From NCBI RefSeq assembly GCF_033095805.1, contig NZ_CP109901.1, positions 1-64,000 of the forward strand: a DNA stretch of 64,000 nt. Direction: 5' to 3'. The position numbers and the translations under genes were made by a program. A model generated the notes under the pieces. It saw nothing but the letters and a program-made list of their open reading frames with translations, had not been told where the DNA came from and made no database searches. Positions 57,571-64,000 of this stretch are shown here, piece after piece (the stretch's first letter is position 1; every line of letters begins with the position of its first letter). The stretch comes from Serratia sp. UGAL515B_01 (GTDB lineage Bacteria; Pseudomonadota; Gammaproteobacteria; Enterobacterales; Enterobacteriaceae).

Positions 57571-60228
57571 TTACTTGCTAACAACTCTCATTGATCTTGG
57601 CTTGCTAAAGTCTAGATACATACCATTCCAGGCTTTTACATTCTTTAATTCACTTGTTGCTACGTTACCGATGAATTCGCCAATTCTGTTATATGAAAGG
57701 TTATCCCAATCCGACAAGTATACTTTTGCTTCTGAACCAGCCTCTACATGAACTTCATGATTGTATATCCACGCTGGCAAGGAGTATCCAGACCTTTCTC
57801 CAATAGGGAGGCAATATTTATCGCCTGTTTGATTAGAGATAATACAGCCTTCATTAAATTTTGGTGGTAGAGCCCGACCATTAACAGTGTACGAGAGACC
57901 TTCTGGTGCGCTTGATAGTGTTCTTTCGGTAAAACTTTGGCTGTGGCATAACACTGTAGCTCTATTGGGTTGACTCGCCGTAGGGACGTTGATGTGGAAT
58001 CTGTTCATCAGTGTGCTGATGGCGCGATGGTTGGCCAGTTTGAAGTGCAGGATCCCGTCGTTAGTTTCCACCTGCAACTGGCAGTCACCGTCTGCAATTT
58101 TGGCGCTGTCATCGGGGTAGGTGAATCCATATGCACCATGCAAGGCCGGGTAGATGTAGCTTGGTAAGGTGCCTTGCGGATCGTAATAGCCCACGAGTGT
58201 TGTCACCGGAACGCCAAACTGCTCTGGTTTGCGCACAACTCGGGTATCGTTCTCGGTGCTCTCTTGCCACTTTTTGCCATCAGAGGTAAAGCTCTTTTTG
58301 AAGCCCTGTTTGACAGGGATATCTTCGCCATTGATAGTGAAATTACTGCTGTATGCAGCCTGGTGATCGATGGTCAGGCTGCGCCCTAGGTTTTGACTGG
58401 AAGCCGCGGGTACTCTGACATCACGTGTCCAGTGGCCATTCCACATGGTGATATTGACCACCTGATATTCATCAAATAGCGCCATCAGCCGGTTTTCGCT
58501 CAAATCATCAATCGGGGCATCGACTTGCTCTATGCTCTCAACCTTGTGCTCATAGGGTTCCATACGAGCGGTTGTTGCGTCCCACTTGCTAAAGCCGGTA
58601 GGCGAGTTGCTATCGAACACCGCTTTGCTTTCTAAGAAACTCTGGATGATAGCTGCCGAATTGGGCGTGTAGAGCGTAAAACGGTTGGCATTGGAGAATG
58701 GAGAGCCTCCTGCCATGGCATCAAGACCAAACTTGTGCCCGTCAAACGGGGGCTGACATTCGCCATCCAGACATGCGTCCGCATTGGCGCGGCTTGGGTA
58801 GAAGTTGGGGATGAAGCGGTGCTTGTCGCTATCCCAGCCCCAACTGGAGTTGATCTGATCGGCACTTCGGTGGACCGAGCCACGGAAACCATCGACATAG
58901 TGACCAAGCCCGTAGTTGTGACCTACCTCATGGCTGAATTCGTTGCCGAGCGATACATCCAGGGTCACTATCCCCGCGCCACCAGAGCCGCCGTGGACTT
59001 GCACTCCATTTGCGTAGTTACCGCGGCTGTTGTGGGCTACCAGCTGGGCGACCTCGAAAGAATAGCTCCTGTCTCCTTCTGTCGCCGTGCTGTTGATGCC
59101 GTAGTTGGCATTGTCGATGCCGTGAGATATGAGCTCCTTGCCGATCTGCTCGCGCATGTTACCGGTATGCCAGCCTCCCTCGCTCGGATCGAAATCAGTT
59201 AGCAGTGTGCCATCCGGTAGCATCACCTCCTGAAGGTAGACGGGGGCATACTGGCTGACGATCATCCGGCTGGTCGGGATAGTCTGGAAGTATTCACGAT
59301 GAGCTTCTGGATCTTTGGCAAAATCAAATTGATCCCGTGGGGGAGTCAACATGCCGATATCGATGGTGTGGATCAGCAGTTCACCGGGTGCTCCCACTTT
59401 TATCCCGGTAAGTTCGCCGCTGAGTTCCCCTTGGCTAATGGTGAGACTCAACCCAGGCATGATCCACTCTGCTGGCAACTCACCACTCCAGGTATTTGGT
59501 GCATAGGTGATGCGGTTGTTTTCAAGCTCCCCATCATAGAACCACTGACCATTGACAGATTTGAACTGAAAGGTCTGTCCCCGTGAAATCGTCACCTGCT
59601 TATTGCTAAAGTAGATATTCGAGTTGTAGCTCGCATTTGAACGCACCCGTACCATTTTGCCTTTCCACTCAGCTCCTGTGGGCAGATAGATATCCTGTAC
59701 CCAGCGGCCATCGGCGGTTTGGATCTCCACCAGCGTCCTGCCGGTTAACTGCTCACGGAGAAAACTGGCACTTTTGTCGCTGAGCCTAGCCAGATCGGCG
59801 TTGCTGCTGATGACTGCGGACGAGCCACTTTCTGGGGTAAAGTCCACGCCTCCTTCAGGTACTCCGGACAAGTGATAGACGGTCTCTGGCAGTGCTGATG
59901 GGGGGGCTAATGTCAGGGTGCCGAGCACTTTGCCATTGGCATCGTGGGCTTGTACCTGTACTGGCGTTACCTCATCAGTCTGCAGTGGTTGCACCAGCAG
60001 CAGACTCTTGCGCAAACTGGTCAGGGTCGGCTGGCGATCTCCCTCTTTTGGTTGTGCGGGCAGGATCTGGCTCTGAGCAAACTGTACCTGTGCACCCATA
60101 TTGCCCGTGAGATCGTTCTGGGGACTTGTTGTATTGAAAATTAGGGGGGCTGCGGTTTCGGCAAGTAAAGGGCCAGTTGCTAGGGTAGCTATCATGAGGC
60201 CAGCTATTTTGGTCATTTTAATGGTCAT
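57571..60228 (-). CDS. stcE: StcE-type (M66) secreted mucin metalloprotease
   Basis: A zinc metalloprotease closely resembling StcE/TagA of E. coli O157, which cleaves mucin-type glycoproteins and C1-esterase inhibitor. The 885 residues (StcE 898) match from end to end by memory. A signal peptide (residues 1-23, ending GPLLA) sends it to the periplasm; StcE is then exported by a type II secretion system. The active site HEVGHNYGLGH is at 433-443 with Glu 434 catalytic. Preceding it are LTSLRKSLLLV and GVPEGGVDFTP; following are FDGHKFGLDAMAGGSPFS and the C-terminal SDWDNLSYNRIGEFIGN. The start at 60228 has AAGGAAG six bases upstream. No type II secretion genes are nearby. Confidence 0.93.
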   Translation of the reverse strand: MTIKMTKIAGLMIATLATGPLLAETAAPLIFNTTSPQNDLTGNMGAQVQFAQSQILPAQPKEGDRQPTLTSLRKSLLLVQPLQTDEVTPVQVQAHDANGKVLGTLTLAPPSALPETVYHLSGVPEGGVDFTPESGSSAVISSNADLARLSDKSASFLREQLTGRTLVEIQTADGRWVQDIYLPTGAEWKGKMVRVRSNASYNSNIYFSNKQVTISRGQTFQFKSVNGQWFYDGELENNRITYAPNTWSGELPAEWIMPGLSLTISQGELSGELTGIKVGAPGELLIHTIDIGMLTPPRDQFDFAKDPEAHREYFQTIPTSRMIVSQYAPVYLQEVMLPDGTLLTDFDPSEGGWHTGNMREQIGKELISHGIDNANYGINSTATEGDRSYSFEVAQLVAHNSRGNYANGVQVHGGSGGAGIVTLDVSLGNEFSHEVGHNYGLGHYVDGFRGSVHRSADQINSSWGWDSDKHRFIPNFYPSRANADACLDGECQPPFDGHKFGLDAMAGGSPFSNANRFTLYTPNSAAIIQSFLESKAVFDSNSPTGFSKWDATTARMEPYEHKVESIEQVDAPIDDLSENRLMALFDEYQVVNITMWNGHWTRDVRVPAASSQNLGRSLTIDHQAAYSSNFTINGEDIPVKQGFKKSFTSDGKKWQESTENDTRVVRKPEQFGVPVTTLVGYYDPQGTLPSYIYPALHGAYGFTYPDDSAKIADGDCQLQVETNDGILHFKLANHRAISTLMNRFHINVPTASQPNRATVLCHSQSFTERTLSSAPEGLSYTVNGRALPPKFNEGCIISNQTGDKYCLPIGERSGYSLPAWIYNHEVHVEAGSEAKVYLSDWDNLSYNRIGEFIGNVATSELKNVKAWNGMYLDFSKPRSMRVVSK

Positions 60229-60461
60229 TTATTCTTCCTTGTGTGATTATTTATCCGATGTATAAGGGTATAACATAGTTGCAAATGGACAGTAGAGAGC
60301 ACCGTTTTTGACGTTGAGGTATTGAGCAGACTTTGTCGTGGTCAAGTAAAACTGGCCATGGTTTTAGGTATATCTAGGCTATCCCCCTTAATTATCAATG
60401 AAAATATAACATTATATTTGATGTGAACAATCGCCCAAACTTCTTCACGACATGCATGACT

Positions 60462-60644
60462 TAGGCTGTGTCCCTCAATTGCACGCGAGCGCCAATGGCC
60501 CCAGCCCGAAGGGCCGCGCGCCAGAAGCCCGTTCTCTGTGTTGTCGGGCTTGAACAGAGGGCCACTCTGGCCTTTACCCCTTAGCCTTGATAACGGGTTT
60601 TGGGGGCAGCGACGTCACCACGGGCAATTGATGGACACAGCCTA
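60462..60644. mobile_element. MITE copy 2 (TA-flanked, short form)
   Basis: GGCTGTGTCCCTCAATTG at 60464-60481 and CAATTGATGGACACAGCC at 60625-60642 are near-perfect terminal repeats flanked by TA. Read on the minus strand, it aligns with copy 1 along almost its whole length (for example CAGAGTGGC.CTCTGTTCAA in both), without the roughly 88-base insert. It lies about 235 bases upstream of the StcE-type gene. Confidence 0.85.
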
Positions 60645-60821
60645 GTATCCCTTGCCGACCAGCCAACTGCTCATTTTGACGCTGTGGTTGGATATGCCGA
60701 TGGCCGCGATATTTCTGACGCCGGCAGAGCCGCAACTGGCATTAAAATCCTCTACGACGTAGCTGTACTTAATCATACATTCAGTGTCAGGCTCATCAGC
60801 TCGGCCCCTCTAAATAATTGA
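60645..60821 (+). pseudogene. Unassigned coding remnant beside MITE copy 2
   Basis: Directly after the MITE an open stretch reads SLADQPTAHFDAVVGYADG, then DISDAGRAATGIKILYDVAVL and SVRLISSAPLNN before a stop. The composition looks like protein, but it lacks a start, and the MITE occupies its upstream edge. I do not recognise the family. Confidence 0.35.
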
Positions 60822-60832
60822 TCCTAGTACCA

Positions 60833-61130
60833 CTACATTTTTGCCTTATCGTGCTTCCTACCTGGGCGTGGGCTTACCGTTTTCATAAAGTGGCGTACCT
60901 TTTTCAGTAATTGCCACACCGAATGACAGCTATGATCACGGGTTATCGTGTCATGTAATGCTTGCCACAGTCTTTCAACGTGTTTCACCCATGGAGAGTA
61001 GACTATTTGATAAATAACAATAAATTTTGGGTTCTTCTTCAGCCACCGAAGTGTTTCACGGCTTTTATGGATAATGTCGTTATCAACGTTCAGGGGCAGG
61101 ATAACGAAAGCAGGCGATTCGTATCTGTGA
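60833..61130 (-). pseudogene. IS630-family transposase remnant (C-terminal part)
   Basis: On the minus strand: FVILPLNVDNDIIHKSRETL, RWLKKNPKFIVIYQIVYSPW, VKHVERLWQALHDTITRDHS and HFMKTVSPRPGRKHDKAKM then a stop at 60833. This is the end of an IS630-type DDE transposase, including the HxxRxxxxW segment and the late catalytic region (SPWVKHVERLW in place of the usual SPxLNPIExxW-type block). The N-terminal two thirds are missing and no start is present. Confidence 0.82.
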
Positions 61131-61142
61131 ATACTACTGGTT

Positions 61143-61319
61143 CAGGGGGGCCGTTCGGTTCTGATTGGCGCCGAGAAAAGGACTGACTCATTCAGTCGTT
61201 GGGTTTGCTCGCTAGTTGAGCGCAGAGGATACTGGCGTGCTTTTATTAGCCATCGCTGCCAAAAACGCAAGGCTGCGCTGGGCATCATTGCATTACGGTG
61301 ATGAACTCAGGCTGTGCTA
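61143..61319 (+). pseudogene. IS110-family transposase remnant (C-terminal part, frameshifted)
   Basis: In one frame EKRTDSFSRWVCSLVERRGYWRAF, and after a frame change AIAAKNARLRWASLHYGDELRLC and a stop at 61317-61319. The pattern RRG-x-n-AIAAKNARxxWAxL is typical of the C-terminus of IS110/IS1111-type transposases. It has no start and is disrupted, so it is dead. Confidence 0.65.
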
Positions 61320-61667
61320 GTCCAGCTAAAGCCCAAAAAGAGAATAACCATTTTACCTGCCACTCGTTGATGATAAAGAGTTAGATCCCGTGAGGTATAT
61401 CTGAAAACTGTACAGGATATACGTATCCGTTTAACGAACAAGAACCTCGCGCGCGTCTGAATCGATAACGATTCATAATGGCCGTTTATAGTGCCACGGC
61501 CTCTCCCCTTTATTCCACTGAAGAGCAGACAATAAACCGTAAACACCGGCTTTGATATGCCGGGGAAGCCCTTGTAGTACAATGTGTTCCGTTTCCCAAA
61601 TGGAGCTCTGCTACGATACTCAAGTATCTGGGTTATAGATAACAAATATGGAAAAACGAATGTATTG
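61320..61667. other. Gap upstream of arsR
   Basis: About 350 bases without a supportable gene. A minus-strand frame runs across this region and into arsR, but it has no recognisable features and overlaps the arsR promoter. Further IS debris is possible. Confidence 0.4.
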
Positions 61668-61695
61668 TTGACATTGGTCTTTAGAACCCTATGAT
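61668..61695 (+). promoter_or_regulatory. Promoter of the ars locus
   Basis: A consensus TTGACA (61668-61673) and TATGAT (61690-61695) stand 16 bases apart, 30 bases before the arsR start. ArsR would be expected to bind next to or over it and release on arsenite. Confidence 0.8.
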
Positions 61696-61724
61696 AACGC
61701 CAGTATTCAGTTTTTGGAGTTCCC

Positions 61725-62066
61725 ATGATCGCACTCACGCCACTGCAACTTTTCAAATATCTATCAGACGAAACCCGTCTGAGTATCATTCTGCTGTTGC
61801 GAGAGTCTGGCGAGCTGTGCGTTTGTGAGCTTTGCAATACGTTGAATGAGTCTCAGCCCAAAATTTCCAGACACTTGGCAATGTTGAGAGAATCAGGACT
61901 TTTGTTGGATCGCAGGGCTGGAAAGTGGATCCACTATCGCTTGTCACCTCATATTCCTGCCTGGGCTGCAACCGTAATTGAGCAGGCCTATCTCAGCCAG
62001 CGAGATGAAATTATTTTACTGGCGAGAGGCAATGTGGCTATGGCGCGTAGGGCTGCTTGCCTCTGA
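61725..62066 (+). CDS. arsR: Arsenite-responsive repressor ArsR
   Basis: A SmtB/ArsR-family winged-helix repressor of the arsenic operon that leaves DNA when it binds As(III) or Sb(III). It has 113 residues. The metalloid-binding motif ELCVCELC puts Cys at 32, 34 and 37, as in the E. coli plasmid and chromosomal proteins. The recognition helix (SQPKISRHLAMLRESGLLL) and the wing (KWIHYRLSPHIPAWAA) are conserved. GGAG precedes the ATG. Its first gene position upstream of arsD', arsA' and arsB fits. Confidence 0.95.
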   Translation: MIALTPLQLFKYLSDETRLSIILLLRESGELCVCELCNTLNESQPKISRHLAMLRESGLLLDRRAGKWIHYRLSPHIPAWAATVIEQAYLSQRDEIILLARGNVAMARRAACL

Positions 62067-62158
62067 TACATTAAAAAATTTATCGTATCATATCTGTTTT
62101 TCCGTATTTGTTTTGAATGGGAGAATAGAGCAACCAAGTAATGAGAAGGAAGGAATCG

Positions 62159-62353
62159 ATGAAAACTCTCTCAGTTTATGATCCGGCATTGTGTTGCAGC
62201 ACCGGCGTATGCGGTACCGATGTTGACCAGGCTTTGGTGACGTTCTCTGCTGATGTTGACTGGTTCAAAAAGCGAGGGGTCACTGTCACACGTTACAACT
62301 TATCTCAACAACCAATGGCATTCCCTGACGCCAATGATGCAGTTGCAGGATGA
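62159..62353 (+). pseudogene. arsD: Truncated arsD (arsenic metallochaperone)
   Basis: The reading frame starts MKTLSVYDPALCCSTGVCGT, keeping Cys 12, 13 and 18 which bind arsenite in ArsD. After about 55 residues (YNLSQQPMAF) the family match ends and nine unrelated codons lead to a stop, giving 64 residues instead of about 120. The C-terminal vicinal Cys pairs are gone. AAGGAAGG precedes the ATG, so the short protein may still be made. The break coincides with the start of arsA similarity, so one deletion removed both ends. Confidence 0.9.
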
Positions 62354-62648
62354 AAAACGCACTAAGGTGCTATTGGTGACGTTGCCTGAGACAACACCAG
62401 TGTTGGAGGCAGCCAACCTGCAGGAAGATTTGCGTCGGGCAGGTATTGAGCCTTGGGCATGGCTTATCAACAACAGTCTGCTTGGCACGTCTACCTCGTC
62501 ATCGTTGTTGCAGTTACGTGCGTCGTATGAGGTTGAGCAGATAATAAAAGTCAGAGACAGATTATCTTCGCGGTTGGCATTGATCCCGCTGCAGCAAAAA
62601 GAACCTATCGGTATTGTACGTCTGAGCCATCTGGCCGGTGACGTTTAA
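62325..62648 (+). pseudogene. arsA: 5'-deleted arsA (arsenite pump ATPase)
   Basis: The frame reads LTPMMQLQDEKRTKVLLVTL, PETTPVLEAANLQEDLRRAG and IEPWAWLINNSLLG to the end of ArsA, about 107 of some 583 residues. Both nucleotide P-loops and the signal-transduction motifs are missing, so no ATPase remains. It is in a different frame from arsD' and overlaps its end; ATG codons at 62334 and 62337 could allow re-initiation after the arsD' stop. The fragment is the tail of the second (A2) half. Confidence 0.9.
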
Positions 62649-62699
62649 CTTATAAACATTCACAGGGCAAAGGGATACTTTTGCCCTTTTGGGGGCGTT

Positions 62700-63989
62700 A
62701 TGTTGTTGGCATGTGCTATTTTTGTCCTGACCATTGTGCTGGTTATCTGGCAGCCCAAAGGGTTGGGAATTGGTTGGAGTGCAATGCTAGGCGCAGGACT
62801 GGCGTTACTGACTGGAGTCGTTCACATGGGTGATATTCCGGTGGTATGGCAGATCGTCTGGAATGCAACCGCGACTTTTATTGCCGTGATCATCATCAGT
62901 CTGTTGTTGGATGAGTCCGGTTTCTTTGAATGGGCTGCACTGCATGTCGCTCGGTGGGGCAATGGCCGCGGTCGTTTGCTGTTTACCTATATTATTTTAC
63001 TCGGGGCTGCGGTGGCGGCATTGTTCGCTAATGATGGTGCCGCGCTCATCCTGACGCCTATTGTGATTGCGATGCTTCTAGCGCTAGGCTTCAGCCGTGG
63101 CGCTACGTTGGCCTTTGTAATGGCCGCGGGATTTATTGCCGATGCGGCCAGCCTGCCGCTTATCGTCTCGAACCTAGTAAATATTGTCTCGGCTGATTTC
63201 TTTAATCTTGGATTCACTGAATACGCGGCAGTGATGGTGCCGGTTAACCTGGCCGCCATTGCGACGACGCTGGTGATGCTGCATCTATTTTTCCGCAAAG
63301 ATATTCCCGCCGTTTACGACCTGTCTCTGCTGAAGGCACCAAAAGAGGCTATCCGCGACATCAAGACCTTTAAAACCGGGTGGCTGATTCTAGTGCTGCT
63401 GTTGGTGGGTTTCTTTGGTCTGGAGCCACTGGGCGTACCCGTCAGTTTGGTCGCCGCCGTGGGGGCGCTAATTTTGTTTGCCGTCGCTAAGAAAGGGCAT
63501 GCCATCAACACCGGTAAAGTGCTGCGCGGAGCACCCTGGCAAATCGTTATCTTCTCGCTGGGGATGTACTTGGTGGTTTATGGCCTACGTAACGCGGGGT
63601 TGACTCACTACCTTTCTGCCTTGCTGAATCAATTGGGAGAGCAGGGATTATGGGTGGCTACGCTCGGTACCGGATTCCTGACGGCGTTCCTGTCTTCTAT
63701 CATGAACAATATGCCTACCGTTTTGGTTGGGGCTCTGTCGATTGATGGCAGTTCTGCCACCGGCGTGATCAAGGAGGCGATGATTTATGCCAACGTTATC
63801 GGCAGCGATCTGGGGCCGAAAATCACCCCGATAGGCAGTCTGGCGACCTTATTGTGGCTGCATGTGCTGTCACAAAAAAATATGACTATTACCTGGGGCT
63901 ATTATTTCCGGGTGGGCATTGTCATGACGATCCCGGTGCTGTTTGTCACGCTGGCAGCCTTGGCGCTGCGGTTATCAGTATCCCTGTAA
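62700..63989 (+). CDS. arsB: Arsenite/antimonite efflux permease ArsB
   Basis: An inner-membrane carrier of the ion-transporter superfamily that expels As(OH)3 and Sb(OH)3, alone using the proton gradient or as the channel of an ArsA-driven pump. It has 429 residues, the E. coli length, with about 12 membrane helices. [17 protein letters not shown] (about 101-117), [15 protein letters not shown] and [19 protein letters not shown] are conserved. It lies 51 bases after the arsA remnant. With ArsA lost it should work as a secondary carrier. arsC would be expected next but is beyond the window. Confidence 0.96.
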   Translation: MLLACAIFVLTIVLVIWQPKGLGIGWSAMLGAGLALLTGVVHMGDIPVVWQIVWNATATFIAVIIISLLLDESGFFEWAALHVARWGNGRGRLLFTYIILLGAAVAALFANDGAALILTPIVIAMLLALGFSRGATLAFVMAAGFIADAASLPLIVSNLVNIVSADFFNLGFTEYAAVMVPVNLAAIATTLVMLHLFFRKDIPAVYDLSLLKAPKEAIRDIKTFKTGWLILVLLLVGFFGLEPLGVPVSLVAAVGALILFAVAKKGHAINTGKVLRGAPWQIVIFSLGMYLVVYGLRNAGLTHYLSALLNQLGEQGLWVATLGTGFLTAFLSSIMNNMPTVLVGALSIDGSSATGVIKEAMIYANVIGSDLGPKITPIGSLATLLWLHVLSQKNMTITWGYYFRVGIVMTIPVLFVTLAALALRLSVSL

Positions 63990-64000
63990 CTATTACTGTA

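Noticed and set aside
61307..61837. A 176-codon minus-strand frame upstream of and into arsR
   Set aside because: It covers the arsR promoter and the arsR start, has no known motif and no ribosome site.

Overview
The window is a chromosomal segment of a gamma-proteobacterium of the order Enterobacterales. The 16S genes, the gene order (rrn-murB-birA-coaA-tRNAs-tufB-secE-nusG-rplKAJL-rpoBC ... thi-rsd-nudC-hemE-nfi-yjaG-hupA ... purHD-rrn) and near-identity of the housekeeping proteins to E. coli counterparts (recalled, not searched) point there. A Serratia/Yersinia-type palindromic intergenic repeat and the 16S variable regions make a Serratia-like member of the Yersiniaceae the best guess; species cannot be set from the window alone.

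Layout. 1-5.6 kb: a complete rRNA operon (16S, tRNA-Glu, 23S, 5S) with its P1/P2 promoters and terminator. 5.9-9.7 kb: murB-birA (+), then coaA and a GNAT acetyltransferase (-). 10.1-24.5 kb: the transcription/translation block, with four tRNAs, tufB, secE-nusG, rplKA, rplJL and rpoBC, and its known control sites (PL11 and PL10 promoters, L1 and L10 leader regions, the rplL-rpoB attenuator). 24.5-25.05 kb: a non-coding gap packed with strong inverted repeats. 25.05-30.8 kb: the thiamin operon thiCEFSGH (-) behind a TPP riboswitch. 30.85-35.85 kb: rsd (-), then nudC, hemE, nfi, yjaG, hupA and a DUF1481 lipoprotein (+). 35.9-38.8 kb: purHD (-) under a PurR operator. 39.1-44.8 kb: a second rRNA operon in the same orientation, carrying tRNA-Ile and tRNA-Ala in its spacer.

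45.0-51.4 kb: acetate uptake and activation (acs-yjcH-actP, -) diverging from the glutamate/aspartate carrier gltP (+). From about 51.5 kb to the end the window looks accessory: two copies of a TA-flanked MITE, degraded pieces of IS1-, IS630- and IS110-type transposases, an isolated glgC, doxX, a divergent exported gamma-glutamyltransferase, a full-length StcE-type (M66) mucin metalloprotease, and an arsenic locus in which arsD and arsA have been fused by an internal deletion while arsR and arsB stay intact.

Working together: the first 24 kb builds ribosomes, RNA polymerase and the Sec translocon; the middle makes thiamin, haem and purines; the two rrn operons bracket about 39 kb as direct repeats. 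I found no CRISPR array and no convincing multi-gene novel defence or secretion system. The most unusual items are the chromosomal StcE homologue with its neighbours, the arsD-arsA deletion junction, the MITE pair, and the hairpin cluster after rpoC.
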